DNA from: Candidatus Electrothrix rattekaaiensis
GTDB taxonomy: Bacteria; Desulfobacterota; Desulfobulbia; Desulfobulbales; Desulfobulbaceae
Assembly (NCBI GenBank): GCA_032595675.1
Contig: JAVQMD010000002.1
Span: 496,001-560,000, forward strand
Length of the DNA stretch: 64,000 nt
Direction of reading: 5' to 3'
Positions within the stretch are counted from its first letter, which is position 1. Every line of letters begins with the position of its first letter. The notes beneath the pieces were generated by a model that made no database searches, was not told where the DNA came from, and worked only from the letters and a program-made list of their open reading frames with translations. This document shows positions 35,177-44,628 of this stretch, piece by piece. The translations under genes and the position numbers were made by a program.

Positions 35177-35305
35177 TTAATCAATCGCCCTAAATCCCCC
35201 ATCAACTTCAGGCCATCCTTTCCCCTCTCCGCCATTCACCTTGCCCCGCTTTCCCACAATCAGGTAATACCCATCGTATGAAAAATGAACCGCCTCCCTG
35301 ATCAT
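35177..35305 (-). pseudogene. Short minus-strand coding remnant
   Basis: A 42-residue frame reads MIREAVHFSYDGYYLIVGKR and GKVNGGEGKGWPEVDGGFRA. The composition is protein-like, with no homopolymer bias, but it is far too short to be complete and I do not recognise it. It lies between UPF0489 and the PIN pair. Confidence 0.3.
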
Positions 35306-35382
35306 TGCGGCGATACCTAAACAGCAACTAACTCCCGATAACGTCCCCTCAAATTCGCTTGTACGCCTTCAATAATCAGAGC

Positions 35383-35411
35383 TTGCACACTGTATTCACA
35401 TACGCTACCAT
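35383..35411 (+). promoter_or_regulatory. Promoter of the PIN/RHH pair
   Basis: -35 TTGCAC (35383-35388) and -10 TACCAT (35406-35411) have a 17-bp spacer. The -10 ends 6 bp before the toxin ATG, again predicting a leaderless message, as at higBA. Confidence 0.55.
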
Positions 35412-35417
35412 AAATAT

Positions 35418-35852
35418 ATGGTTATTACATTGGATACGAATACACTGCTGGCTGCTCTGCTCAGTCAGGCCGGGTCATCTCATCGCATTTTACGCCTTAT
35501 CATTCAAGAAGAGCTGAAATTAGCAATATCAACGCCTGTCCTCTTTGAATACGAGGCGGTTTTAAAGAGAAAAGAACTTCTTGATAAGATGAACCTGTCA
35601 CCGGGTCAAGTGGAAGATTTGCTCGACTTATTGGTACTGCTTGCGGATAAGCGTTCTGTGTATTATCGTTTACGTCCTAATTTGCTTGATGAAAACGACA
35701 ATATATTCGTTGAATGCGCCTTTTCGAGCAACAGCAGGTATTTAATAACTTCAAACACCAAGGATTTTCACTTTGGCAGACTGAAAAGCCATCCCTTCCA
35801 GGTGTTAACCCCTGGAAACTTTTATTCCCTCTGGAGGCGTGATCATGCCTAA
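35418..35852 (+). CDS. PIN-family toxin (COG1569-like)
   Basis: The 144-residue protein starts VITLDTNTLLAALLSQAGSS with the first metal-binding Asp6. Further acidic residues lie in STPVLFEYEAVLKR (near 38-51), in NLLDENDNIFVECA (about 88-101) and in SNTKDFHFG (near 111-119). It belongs to the toxin-first PIN family whose antitoxin follows. Its 3' end overlaps the antitoxin by 8 bp. Confidence 0.88.
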   Translation: MVITLDTNTLLAALLSQAGSSHRILRLIIQEELKLAISTPVLFEYEAVLKRKELLDKMNLSPGQVEDLLDLLVLLADKRSVYYRLRPNLLDENDNIFVECAFSSNSRYLITSNTKDFHFGRLKSHPFQVLTPGNFYSLWRRDHA

Positions 35853-36108
35853 TACACAAGTTATTACGTTACGAGTTCCTTCTGAGCTGAAAAATCGTTT
35901 AGCACATGAGGCCAAATCGCAAGGTGTTTCATTGAATAACCTTGCCAATTATTTTCTGACAACGCAGTTAAGTCAGCTGGAGGCATTGTCTGTGGTGGAA
36001 GCAAGAATAGCAAAAAAGGACATCTCCGCTCTGAAAGCAAAAGTTACCGAACTGCTCGACGCTGTCCCGAAAAACAAAAAAGTACCAGAGTGGGATACCG
36101 TTCAATAG
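35845..36108 (+). CDS. Ribbon-helix-helix antitoxin of the PIN toxin
   Basis: ATG 35845 is preferred to the in-frame GTG at 35839 because CTGGAGG lies about 8 bp upstream. The 87 residues begin PNTQVITLRVPSELKNRLAH, the RHH DNA-binding fold found in Arc/HicB-type antitoxins, followed by LNNLANYFLTTQLSQL. The C-terminal half should bind and block the toxin. Confidence 0.85.
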   Translation: MPNTQVITLRVPSELKNRLAHEAKSQGVSLNNLANYFLTTQLSQLEALSVVEARIAKKDISALKAKVTELLDAVPKNKKVPEWDTVQ

Positions 36109-36220
36109 AACACCGGCTGCTGACCGTCTGATTCCGCCAATCATTTAATGTCACCTTTTTCCTACCGGCCTTTTTGTCCGGTGAGTTTGATCGTTAACTC
36201 TCATACAATCTAAACCGCAT

Positions 36221-36637
36221 ATGGCAATAAAATTTTCTGATATTGAATTTGCTTTTGACTTTGTGAGCATGGGCCAAATGCATATGCACAATGCCTACAT
36301 TTGCCGCAAAACTGGCGAAGTTTTCTATACCTCAGAAATGGGGGACTCCGACGAACTCCCAGAAGATATTTATGTAAATGAGCAGTATGTCAAAATTCCG
36401 CACAAAAACGATTTGGACCTTGGCAAAGCTTTGGTAATAGAGTTTACGTCCGATTACATGCCAGATAATATTGAAAATGTTTATTCAATTTTCCGTAAGA
36501 AAGGGGCCTACTCGAAGTTCAAGAACTTACTGGAAGCAAAAAATTTACTGGAAGAATGGTACTCATTCGAAAAAAAGCGTCAGAATGAAGCATTAAGAGA
36601 GTGGTGCAAAGAAAAGAAAATCGAAACGACGGATTAA
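36221..36637 (+). CDS. UPF0158 family protein
   Basis: The 138-residue acidic protein has the family pattern DIEFAFDFVS followed by NAYICRKTGEVFYTSEMGD and, later, ALVIEFTSDYMPD. The C-terminal part (KFKNLLEAKNLLEEWYSFE) is helical. The molecular function is not established for this family. Confidence 0.75.
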   Translation: MAIKFSDIEFAFDFVSMGQMHMHNAYICRKTGEVFYTSEMGDSDELPEDIYVNEQYVKIPHKNDLDLGKALVIEFTSDYMPDNIENVYSIFRKKGAYSKFKNLLEAKNLLEEWYSFEKKRQNEALREWCKEKKIETTD

Positions 36638-36889
36638 CTCAAACGTTAGCAGCAGTTCGTAGGGTGCATCGCTCTTTGATACAAAATGAACAACAATCTC
36701 CTCAAAAGCATTCTCGGTAAAAAACGAACTCTCGACACATATCGCCCTACCTGATTTTTTTTCCCAATCCACCCAATTTTCAACGTGCAAAAAAATTCTT
36801 GTTGTGTTTGTATAGATTGACATCTTCCTGAAAGGAAACAACAACAGGTCAGTATCTCCTGTTTGCCTGATCAGCACCGGCACCCACAT
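36593..36889 (-). CDS. Possible small gene or remnant, unknown function
   Basis: This 98-residue frame starts MWVPVLIRQTGDTDLLLFPF and contains TRIFLHVENWVDWEKKSG and FTENAFEEIVVHFVSK, protein-like text without low complexity. It overlaps the 3' end of the UPF0158 gene by 45 bp on the other strand and has no clear ribosome-binding site. It may be the end of a gene cut by the tandem repeat to its right. Confidence 0.3.
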   Translation of the reverse strand: MWVPVLIRQTGDTDLLLFPFRKMSIYTNTTRIFLHVENWVDWEKKSGRAICVESSFFTENAFEEIVVHFVSKSDAPYELLLTFELIRRFDFLFFAPLS

Positions 36890-36908
36890 ATCGCTCTGGA
36901 ACAAACAG

Positions 36909-37265
36909 ATGTTTGCACGGAGCGTTGAGACATGTAAACGCAGCATTCATACATCTGCACAAAGCATTTCAACATCTGAACGCTTCGTTTACTCGTTTGT
37001 CGAGAGCATTCACACGTTGCAACGGAGCGTTTCGATGTTTGTACGCTCTGTTTACACGTCTGAACACAGCATTCACGCGTTGCAATAGAGCGTTTCGATG
37101 TTTGAATACTCTGTTTATACGTTTGTCAGCAGTATTTACATGTCTGAACAGAGCGTTTACATGTTGAAACACAGTGTTTCAACGTCCGTATCCTCTGTTT
37201 ATACGTAGCAAAGCTCCATTCACTCGTTTGTCAGTAGTATGTACACATGCGCAGGCAATCTGCAC
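36909..37265. repeat. Tandem repeat, seventeen degenerate 21-bp units
   Basis: Units of exactly 21 bp run without a gap. A representative unit is ACGTCTGAACACAGCATTCA-C; GTTTAC, GCATTC and CGTTTG words recur at fixed phase while other positions vary widely. Both strands stay open as heptad-coding frames. The array ends 56 bp before the next gene, which has a strong ribosome-binding site. Confidence 0.88.
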
Positions 37266-37321
37266 ACGTCCTCAACCTCCCCTACTTCAAGGGAAAACCC
37301 ATTTTCAAGGAGGAACAACTC

Positions 37322-37675
37322 ATGGCATTTAAACGAAAAACATCAAAAGTACTCATCGAGGCCCAAACCCGGCTCGCCAATATGCAGGGCATTGATCCAG
37401 ACCTGGATCTGGGTAATGGCCTCACCCTTGCGGCCTTTGCAGACGAGATCGCTGCAAACCAGCAGCAGCTGGATGAATATAATGCCCAGTTGGCTAAGGC
37501 TGATGCAGCGGGTAATAACTTCAAGGCAGGGGAAAAAGGACTGCGCACCACCTCTTCCCGGATGCTGGCCGGTGTGGGTGTCAAGTACGGCAAGGACAGC
37601 AACGAGTATGAGATGGCCGGAGGCACCCGGACCAGTGAGAGAAAGAAAGGCAAGCCTTCGGAAACGCAGGAGTAG
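37322..37675 (+). CDS. Small conserved-looking protein of unknown function
   Basis: ATG 37322 follows AAGGAGG at 8-bp spacing, so the upstream extension is rejected. The 117-residue protein begins MAFKRKTSKVLIEAQTRLAN, has a helical glutamine-rich middle (DEIAANQQQLDEYNAQLAKA) and ends YGKDSNEYEMAGGTRTSERK-KG. The end pattern recalls small proteins I have seen in filamentous bacteria, but I cannot name the family. The codon use and ribosome-binding site suggest a truly expressed gene. It stands right after the 21-bp repeat array. Confidence 0.7.
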   Translation: MAFKRKTSKVLIEAQTRLANMQGIDPDLDLGNGLTLAAFADEIAANQQQLDEYNAQLAKADAAGNNFKAGEKGLRTTSSRMLAGVGVKYGKDSNEYEMAGGTRTSERKKGKPSETQE

Positions 37676-37725
37676 TGAATACAGAGGCGGTTTGCGAACC
37701 GTCTCTGCTATAAAACAAGATGAGC

Positions 37726-39072
37726 TCACAATCCCGCCACCCCCTCTTTCATCCTATCCGCAGCCAGTACGTGGAAGTTCTCCTGATCTTTCAGCATAGG
37801 TCCGGCCTCCACCACTGCATCCACCTGTTCCGTAACCACTATAATTTTTAACGGCACCCCGAGTCCCTGCAGGGTTCTGATCATCTCCTGCCGTTGTTCA
37901 TCCCAAGAAAGCAGGATGCAGATGCAGCCGCTGAGCCGAGAGGCATGGTTGACCAGCAGGGAGGACAGTTCGGAAAAGGGTCGGTCATGGCAGGGCTGGA
38001 CACAGGCCAGGATTTCCATCATGCTGTCCGTATGGGACACCCCACGTCCCGTGGAAAAACAATAGGCCTTATTGCCGACAAACATTAAGTCTAGCAGCGA
38101 TTCCTGGGTTTCTACTGTGCTGACAAAGGATGCTGCCAACGAGATGGCCTCTTCAAAGGCTCTGCTGTGCGGTTGCTCCTGAAAGGTGTCCATCACTAGG
38201 CCGTGCCGGACAAAGAACTCGTCCTGATAATTCTTAACAATCAGTTTGCCGGTTTTGGCCCAGCTCTTCCAATGGATTCGACGCAGGGGATCGCCTGACC
38301 GATACTCCCGTAGGGAGACAAATTCATCAGAGTTACCCACAGACGAGGCCAAGGAAACCCCGCCGGGCTGATGGCGGCGCGAGCCGGGAAGATCCACCTG
38401 CGGTAAGCGATACCGTTTGGGCAGCACCAAGACCCGCTGATAGCAGGGAAAAAAACGACAGGCCTTGAAAAGGCCAAAGGGATCAGGGCGGGATACCGTG
38501 ATGCCGGTCAGTTCCAGGTAGCCCCTGTGTAAGGGCAGGATCTCAAACCGAACCTTCTCTCTGCCGTGCGGGGCAAGGGTCGGCAGGAGCTGCTCCTTTC
38601 CTTTTGCCTGCCGGTTTAGGGCAACCAGCCACATCCAGCGGTAGACCATTGTCCACCTGTCCCAGGCATTCCGGGTGTCTTCTTTCGGTTCTCGTGCCCG
38701 GATAAATTCATCAAACGAGGGCCGGGGATCGCCGAATTGTTCGTTGATAAGGAGTCCTTTTTGCTGCTTTGTGGAATGATTATCAACCCAGAGAGAATAG
38801 GTCAGAGATTCACCTGCCAAAGCAAATTTGGGCAGTCTCCGCTTGACGCTGATGCGGACTCGGAAAAAGAGGCTGAAGAGGAGCGCAACAGCGAGCAGGG
38901 GAACAGCAAGGGCAAAGACCTGATAGACGGTGCTTCTCCAGGGGTTCATCCCAAGACCGGCAGAAATGGCAAGAATTGCCAGTACCAGCAGACCAGCGGG
39001 CGTGAATCGCTGTTTCCGCCAGCTGCTGATCCCATCAAAGAGTCTGTAGGATGTATAGAAAAAATATTGCAT
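37726..39072 (-). CDS. DUF58 domain protein of a MoxR system
   Basis: The 448-residue protein has two membrane helices near the N terminus (about 27-45 and 53-70) and a DUF58 domain at about 215-330 (the core is LREYRSGDPLRRIHWKSWAK, near 257-276). The C-terminal half is vWA-like. DUF58 proteins work with MoxR ATPases in envelope stress or metal-insertion roles. It lies 23 bp downstream of moxR on the minus strand. Confidence 0.9.
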   Translation of the reverse strand: MQYFFYTSYRLFDGISSWRKQRFTPAGLLVLAILAISAGLGMNPWRSTVYQVFALAVPLLAVALLFSLFFRVRISVKRRLPKFALAGESLTYSLWVDNHSTKQQKGLLINEQFGDPRPSFDEFIRAREPKEDTRNAWDRWTMVYRWMWLVALNRQAKGKEQLLPTLAPHGREKVRFEILPLHRGYLELTGITVSRPDPFGLFKACRFFPCYQRVLVLPKRYRLPQVDLPGSRRHQPGGVSLASSVGNSDEFVSLREYRSGDPLRRIHWKSWAKTGKLIVKNYQDEFFVRHGLVMDTFQEQPHSRAFEEAISLAASFVSTVETQESLLDLMFVGNKAYCFSTGRGVSHTDSMMEILACVQPCHDRPFSELSSLLVNHASRLSGCICILLSWDEQRQEMIRTLQGLGVPLKIIVVTEQVDAVVEAGPMLKDQENFHVLAADRMKEGVAGL

Positions 39073-39095
39073 AATATCAAATGATAGCTGCGTTC

Positions 39096-40046
39096 CTATG
39101 CAGGGGCCGGAATCGTTTCCACGAGTTCTTCAACAATGCCTTGGGCGGTCTGTCCGGAAAATCGAGCCTGGGGGTCAAGCACTAACCGGTGGGCAATCAC
39201 CGGGACTGCGATCTCCTGAATATGATCCGGGGTGACAAAATCCTGGCCGTCAAACAGGGCCAAGGCTCGGGCGGTCTGTATGAGGGAAAGAGAGGCTCTG
39301 GGCCCTGCTCCCAGCACAAGACCGGGAAAGGAGCGGCTGGCATGGACAAGCTGCACTATGTACTGTTTGAGCTCTTCACTGACATGGACAGCGTGTACCT
39401 GCTTTTTGACCAGCAGGATATCTTTTATTGTGGCACAGGCAGAGATGTCTTCAATGGGATGTCGCTCTGCCTGATTGGAGAGCATAGCCACCTCTTCTTC
39501 CACGCTGATATACCCGAGACTGAATTGGAGAGAAAAACGGTCCATCTGCGCTTCAGGCAAGGGATAGGTGCCCCGTGATTCCACCGGGTTTTGCGTGGCG
39601 ATAACAAAGAAGAGATCTTCAAGTTGGCAATTGCCGCCGTCAATACTCACCTGCTTTTCCGCCATTGCCTCTAGTAAGGCTGATTGGGTCCGGGGTGAGG
39701 CCCTGTTGATCTCGTCCGCCAGCAGGATATTAGTGAACACTGGCCCCTTGTGGAGACGAAATTCCTTTTCTTTAGGATCAAAGATGGAGACACCGAGGAT
39801 ATCCGAGGGGAGAAGATCCGGCGTGAATTGGATGCGGGTGAAGCGGGTCTCGATAGAAAGAGCCAGAGTTTTGGCTAAGGTTGTCTTGCCGGTACCGGGA
39901 TAATCTTCCAGCAGAATATGGCCACCTCCGGCAAAACCGGCCAGCAGGAGGCGGATGGAATCTGTCTGCCCTTTCATGACTTTCCCAATATTGGCGGCAA
40001 CCTTGTGCAGGGTTGCTGCTGCGGTTGTGGTCTTGTCGTCCGTCAT
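39096..40046 (-). CDS. MoxR-family AAA+ ATPase
   Basis: The 316-residue protein has Walker A in EDYPGTGKTTLAK, Walker B in NILLADEINRASPRTQSALL and the sensor FFVIATQNPVESRGTYPLPE. It belongs to the MoxR chaperone-like AAA+ group that acts on vWA/DUF58 partners, and it is the first gene of the pair. Confidence 0.93.
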   Translation of the reverse strand: MTDDKTTTAAATLHKVAANIGKVMKGQTDSIRLLLAGFAGGGHILLEDYPGTGKTTLAKTLALSIETRFTRIQFTPDLLPSDILGVSIFDPKEKEFRLHKGPVFTNILLADEINRASPRTQSALLEAMAEKQVSIDGGNCQLEDLFFVIATQNPVESRGTYPLPEAQMDRFSLQFSLGYISVEEEVAMLSNQAERHPIEDISACATIKDILLVKKQVHAVHVSEELKQYIVQLVHASRSFPGLVLGAGPRASLSLIQTARALALFDGQDFVTPDHIQEIAVPVIAHRLVLDPQARFSGQTAQGIVEELVETIPAPA

Positions 40047-40513
40047 TATGCTCTATTGTCTGTTTGTGGTGGATGTTTCAGGCTGTAGGCACTGCTTTTT
40101 GAAATCTATTTTTTCTTGCGGGGTAACGAAAAAAACACTGACGTTCGCGCCGCAGCAAAGAAAAGAATATGTTGGGTTCAAAATGTTGAATAATTCTTCC
40201 CTCAGGAAGCATGTCGTGTTATCCTCTCTGAGGAACGTATATACTATACATCCATCTGTTGCGATTGTCAGGCCTTAGAGGCCGATAAATGCCGTATTTC
40301 CTAGAAAGAGAATCAGGCTTTCTCTTTTCAAGAGCCCGTGCGGTATCGGCTTGTCGTGAACCCAACAACTCGGGTGCCACGAGGTGTCTCTTCTCGCTAA
40401 AACAAAAAATAGCAAAAGAACTCTGGACAAAAAATATCGACATGATAAATATAAGATATTTAACATGTGTTGATGTTATTGCTTATGGCTTTCTAGAGTT
40501 CACAGGAGAAAGG
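40047..40513. other. Divergent intergenic region between moxR and aapJ
   Basis: It holds an AAAGAGAA / TTCTCTTT hairpin (about 40304-40330), an AGGCCTTAGAGGCC near-palindrome and a GTCGTG...CACGA stem (about 40353-40382) in what would be the aapJ leader. A leader structure is possible, but no known riboswitch family is recognised. Frames here read poorly as protein. Confidence 0.4.
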
Positions 40514-41533
40514 ATGAATAAATGTGCGATCAGCATCATGGTGCCTCTTCTGCTCATGATGTCTGTGGTCCCAATAATAGCAGGAACCTTGGACGAAGTA
40601 AAAAAACGTGATACCTTGGTTTGCGGAGTATCCACTGGCCTGCCCGGTTTTTCTTCAACAGATGAAAAGGGTCATTGGAAAGGATTGGATGTTGATGGCT
40701 GTCGGGCCATTGCAGCTGCTGTCCTCGGAGATGCGGGCAAGGTCAAATATGTTCCTTTGAACGCCAAAGAACGTTTTACGGCCTTGCAGTCCGGTGAGGT
40801 TGACGTTCTGGTGCGCGGGACCACCTGGACCAAACACCGTGATACATCACTTGGTTTGAACTTTGCCGGAGTCAATTATTATGACGGCCAAGGTTTTATG
40901 GTGTCCAAAAAGCTTGGAATTAAATCAGCAAAAGAGCTCGACGGAGGAATTTTCTGTGTTCATGCAGGGACGACCAGTGAACTGAATTTAGCGGATTATT
41001 TTGCCAAAAATAACATGAAATACGAGGCGATAGTCTTTGATACGCATGATCAGGCTGCCAAAGGGTTTGAAGCTGGGCGCTGTGATTGCCTGACCGCTGA
41101 TCAGTCGCAATTATATGCCCTGCGCACCCATCTGAGCAAGCCGTATGATGCTATGATCCTGAAGGATATCATCTCCAAGGAACCACTGGGGCCGGTTGTC
41201 CGTCAAGGAGATGATGCTTGGTTCAATGTGGTGCGCTGGTCCTTTTTCGCTATGCTCAATGCTGATGAGCTAGGGGTCACATCTGCCAACGTTGATGCGA
41301 TGAGAAAGAGGTCTGTTAACCCTGCTATTCGACGCCTAGTGGGGCTGGACGGCGATAAGGGACAAAGCCTGGGACTGCCCGACGACTGGAGCTACCAGAT
41401 TATTAAACAGGTCGGCAATTATGCCGAGAGTTTCAGGCGTAATGTGGGGAGCGGTTCCTCCTTGAAGATTGAACGCGGACTGAACGCCTTATGGAAGGAC
41501 GGGGGCATTCAGTATGCTCCGCCTATGCGTTGA
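40514..41533 (+). CDS. aapJ: General L-amino-acid ABC transporter, substrate-binding protein AapJ
   Basis: The ATG at 40514 follows AGGAGAAAGG and opens a signal peptide (CAISIMVPLLLMMSVVPIIA); a longer frame upstream is ignored. The 339-residue binding protein has the family core VKKRDTLVCGVSTGLPGFSS, LKDIISKEPLGPVVRQGD and LGLPDDWSYQIIKQVGNYAE. It delivers amino acids to AapQM in the periplasm. It is the first gene of an aapJQMP operon. Confidence 0.93.
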   Translation: MNKCAISIMVPLLLMMSVVPIIAGTLDEVKKRDTLVCGVSTGLPGFSSTDEKGHWKGLDVDGCRAIAAAVLGDAGKVKYVPLNAKERFTALQSGEVDVLVRGTTWTKHRDTSLGLNFAGVNYYDGQGFMVSKKLGIKSAKELDGGIFCVHAGTTSELNLADYFAKNNMKYEAIVFDTHDQAAKGFEAGRCDCLTADQSQLYALRTHLSKPYDAMILKDIISKEPLGPVVRQGDDAWFNVVRWSFFAMLNADELGVTSANVDAMRKRSVNPAIRRLVGLDGDKGQSLGLPDDWSYQIIKQVGNYAESFRRNVGSGSSLKIERGLNALWKDGGIQYAPPMR

Positions 41534-41538
41534 GGGTG

Positions 41539-42711
41539 ATGAGCAAATCGGAAGCCATAGCCCGATGGTGGAATCAGGGCCGGAATAGGGCCTTGCTTTT
41601 TCAGGTTCTCCTGATACTGGGCACTGTTTTGTTTTTTTTTCTGATCGGAGCAAATGCCCTCGGCAATCTGGAGCAGCAGGGCATAACCAGCGGCTTTGCC
41701 TTTCTTTCTCAAAAGGCCGGGTTCGGGATCATCCAGACTTTGGTTTCTTATAACGAGTCCAGCACCTATGCTCGAACCTTTCTGGTAGGCCTGCTCAATA
41801 CCATCCTGATTTCTGTTTTAGGAATTATCTGTGCAACCGTCCTTGGTTTTCTGGTGGGAGTTGCGAGGTTATCCTCTAACTGGCTGATTGCCAAATTAGC
41901 TGCGATCTATATTGAAATTTTTCGAAACCTCCCCCTGCTCCTCCAAGTTTTTTTCTGGTATTTTGCTGTTCTTCGCGCCCTTCCTTTGCCCCGCAACAGC
42001 CTGCATATAGGGAACTGGTTCTTTTTGAATATTCGAGGAATTTATATCCCACGGCCCCTTCCTGAGCAGGGGTTTGCTCTGTTGGGCATGATTTTTTTGA
42101 TGAGTATCGCTGGGGTTTGTGCGCTGAAAATATATGCACGAAAATATCAGGAAAAAACAGGAACAGAGTTGCCGATCTTGTCCGCTTCCTTGGCAATCTT
42201 CATCATTCCGTCCGCCATTACGTGGTTTGCTACCGGTCGACCTTTGTATTGGGAACTTCCATCTCTGCAAGGACTTAATTTTAAAGGAGGAATGGTTGTT
42301 ATCCCAGAGCTTGCCGCTCTTCTCCTTGCCCTGACCGTGTATACGTCCAGCCTTATTGCTGAGATTGTTCGTTCCGGTATCCTGTCAGTCAGCCATGCCC
42401 AGACTGAAGCGGCCCGATCCTTGGGTTTACCGCAAAGGAAGATTCTGCGACTGGTTGTTATTCCACAGGCTATGCGAGTTATGATCCCGCAAATGACCAG
42501 CCAGTATCTCAATTTGGTCAAAAATTCTTCACTGGCCACAGCAATCGGTTATCCAGACTTGGTCTCGGTTTTTGCCGGGACGAGCTTAAACCAGACCGGG
42601 CAGGCCATTGAGATCATTGCCATGACCATGGCGGTCTATCTGACTATTAATCTTACTATCTCTTGGTTGATGAACCAGTATAATGCGCGAGTTTTATTGC
42701 AGGAGCAGTAA
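41539..42711 (+). CDS. aapQ: AapQ, amino-acid ABC transporter permease
   Basis: ATG 41539 (MSKSEAIARWWNQG) lies 5 bp after the aapJ stop. The 390-residue permease has a long first half with helices at about 20-40 and 85-115 and the EAA-loop core (SHAQTEAARSLGLPQRKI, near 290) that contacts the ATPase. The long spacer in the middle is usual for AapQ. Confidence 0.92.
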   Translation: MSKSEAIARWWNQGRNRALLFQVLLILGTVLFFFLIGANALGNLEQQGITSGFAFLSQKAGFGIIQTLVSYNESSTYARTFLVGLLNTILISVLGIICATVLGFLVGVARLSSNWLIAKLAAIYIEIFRNLPLLLQVFFWYFAVLRALPLPRNSLHIGNWFFLNIRGIYIPRPLPEQGFALLGMIFLMSIAGVCALKIYARKYQEKTGTELPILSASLAIFIIPSAITWFATGRPLYWELPSLQGLNFKGGMVVIPELAALLLALTVYTSSLIAEIVRSGILSVSHAQTEAARSLGLPQRKILRLVVIPQAMRVMIPQMTSQYLNLVKNSSLATAIGYPDLVSVFAGTSLNQTGQAIEIIAMTMAVYLTINLTISWLMNQYNARVLLQEQ

Positions 42712-42723
42712 CTGGAGAATGTT

Positions 42724-43818
42724 ATGACAAGAGCGCATATTTCGCATCCTGATTTACCTCCACCGTTGATCAGCGTGGGTGTTGTGGGCTGGTTGCGGCG
42801 GAATCTGTTTTCAACACCGTTGAACACGCTGCTCACTCTGGGGGCCTTTTATGTGCTGTATCGCCTTTTGCCGCCTATGGTCAACTGGGCACTGCTTGAT
42901 GCTGATTGGGCTGGAACTGGTCGGGAGGCCTGCTCCGGTGAGGGGGCTTGCTGGGTCTTTGTTCGGCTGCGTTTCATTCATTTTATGGTCGGGTTCTATC
43001 CGGAAAGCGAATTATGGCGCCCTGTTGCAGCCTTTGGGCTGGCTGGGTTTCTTCTTCTGTACCTCCTGCTGAACCATCTGCCGTATAAGGGCTGGGTTGC
43101 AGGATTCACCATTTTTGGTTTTCCTTTTATCGCCTTTTTCCTCTTTTACGGTGGCCTGTTTGGATTGCCTGTGGTGGAGACGCATCAATGGGGCGGGCTG
43201 ATGCTTACCCTGATTCTCTCAACAGTGGGAATGCTTTTTGCCCTCCCTCTTGGTACGTTGCTGGCATTAGGTCGACGCTCTTCTATGTCTGTGGCAAGGG
43301 CCCTGAGTGTGGTGTTTATTGAGCTCTGGCGTGGTGTTCCACTGATCACAGTCCTCTTCATGTCTTCGGTGCTGCTTCCTTTGTTCATGCCGGACGGGAT
43401 TCGGCTGGATAAACTGTTACGCGCCTTGATAGGTATATCCCTGTTTCAGTCCGCCTATATGGCGGAGGTTATCCGCAGCGGGCTCCAAGCTGTTCCCAAG
43501 GGGCAATATGAGGCCGCAGATGCCTTGGGCCTGTCCTATTGGAAGGCCATGTTATTGATCATTCTTCCCCAGGCCTTGAAGACAGTCATTCCAGGCATAG
43601 TGAATACCTTTATTGAGCTTTTTAAAGACACCACCCTTGTACTTATCATCGGCCTTTTTGATCTTTTAGCCACGGTCCAGGGCTCCTTTACGGACAGCAA
43701 ATGGCTGGGATTCACCACAGAAGGCTATATCTTTGCCGGGCTGATCTATTGGATGTTCTGTTTCTCTATGTCCAGATACAGCCACCATCTGGAAAAGAAA
43801 CTGCATACCGGGCACTAA
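42724..43818 (+). CDS. aapM: AapM, amino-acid ABC transporter permease
   Basis: The 364-residue partner permease has eight or so hydrophobic segments. The conserved cytoplasmic loop is KGQYEAADALGLSYWKAMLL, and the middle region has IELWRGVPLITVLFMSS. It is 12 bp behind aapQ. Confidence 0.92.
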   Translation: MTRAHISHPDLPPPLISVGVVGWLRRNLFSTPLNTLLTLGAFYVLYRLLPPMVNWALLDADWAGTGREACSGEGACWVFVRLRFIHFMVGFYPESELWRPVAAFGLAGFLLLYLLLNHLPYKGWVAGFTIFGFPFIAFFLFYGGLFGLPVVETHQWGGLMLTLILSTVGMLFALPLGTLLALGRRSSMSVARALSVVFIELWRGVPLITVLFMSSVLLPLFMPDGIRLDKLLRALIGISLFQSAYMAEVIRSGLQAVPKGQYEAADALGLSYWKAMLLIILPQALKTVIPGIVNTFIELFKDTTLVLIIGLFDLLATVQGSFTDSKWLGFTTEGYIFAGLIYWMFCFSMSRYSHHLEKKLHTGH

Positions 43819-43830
43819 CAAAGAAAATTT

Positions 43831-44598
43831 ATGGGAAATACATCCGCACAACAGGCAGGTCAAGGGAGCGGCATTGCTCTTGCACTCGATGGAGTTCATA
43901 AGTGGTACGGTACCTTTCATGTCCTTAAGAATATTAACCTGACGGTTCAACGGGGTGAGCGGATTATTATCTGCGGTCCCTCCGGTTGTGGAAAATCAAC
44001 CCTTATCCGCTGTATAAACAGGCTGGAAAAACATCAGCAGGGGATGATACAGGTGGACGGGATTGAGCTTGATGATGATATCAAGCATATTGAGCAGGTG
44101 CGCCGTAATATAGGTATGGTCTTTCAACAGTTTAATCTGTTTCCGCATCTAACTGTGCTGGAGAATTGCTGCCTAGCCCTCATTTGGGTTCTCAAGAAGC
44201 CCCGCAAAGAAGCTGAGACCATTGCTTTGGATTATCTGGAACGTGTCAGGGTGGTTGATCAGGCCTTTAAATATCCTGGGCACTTATCCGGTGGTCAGCA
44301 GCAGCGGGTGGCTATTGCTCGTTCTCTGTGCATGAATCCCAGTATTATGCTCTTTGATGAACCAACCTCGGCCCTTGATCCGGAGATGATCAAGGAGGTG
44401 CTTGATGTTATGGTGGATTTGGCACGCGAAGGCATGACCATGCTCTGCGTCACCCACGAGATGGGGTTTGCTCGAACGGTTGCCGATAGGGTTCTTTTTA
44501 TGGATTCCGGTGAGATTATCGAGGAAAACAATCCTGAAAACTTTTTCTCCAATCCGCAGTCAGAGCGGACCAAGCTATTTTTGGGGCAGATTTTATAG
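43831..44598 (+). CDS. aapP: AapP, amino-acid ABC transporter ATPase
   Basis: The 255-residue ATPase has Walker [10 protein letters not shown], signature [15 protein letters not shown], Walker [15 protein letters not shown] and the switch histidine in VTHEMGFA. It completes a full aapJQMP importer with no missing subunit. Confidence 0.95.
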   Translation: MGNTSAQQAGQGSGIALALDGVHKWYGTFHVLKNINLTVQRGERIIICGPSGCGKSTLIRCINRLEKHQQGMIQVDGIELDDDIKHIEQVRRNIGMVFQQFNLFPHLTVLENCCLALIWVLKKPRKEAETIALDYLERVRVVDQAFKYPGHLSGGQQQRVAIARSLCMNPSIMLFDEPTSALDPEMIKEVLDVMVDLAREGMTMLCVTHEMGFARTVADRVLFMDSGEIIEENNPENFFSNPQSERTKLFLGQIL

Positions 44599-44628
44599 GG
44601 GATACAGGGGCATTGTCCAGGAGAGGTT

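Noticed and set aside
36909-37265. CRISPR-like array or cysteine-rich heptad protein
   Set aside because: There are no spacers, units vary at many positions, and neither strand has a proper start.
40047-40513. Riboswitch in the aapJ leader
   Set aside because: Hairpins are present, but the conserved bases of the families I know do not line up.
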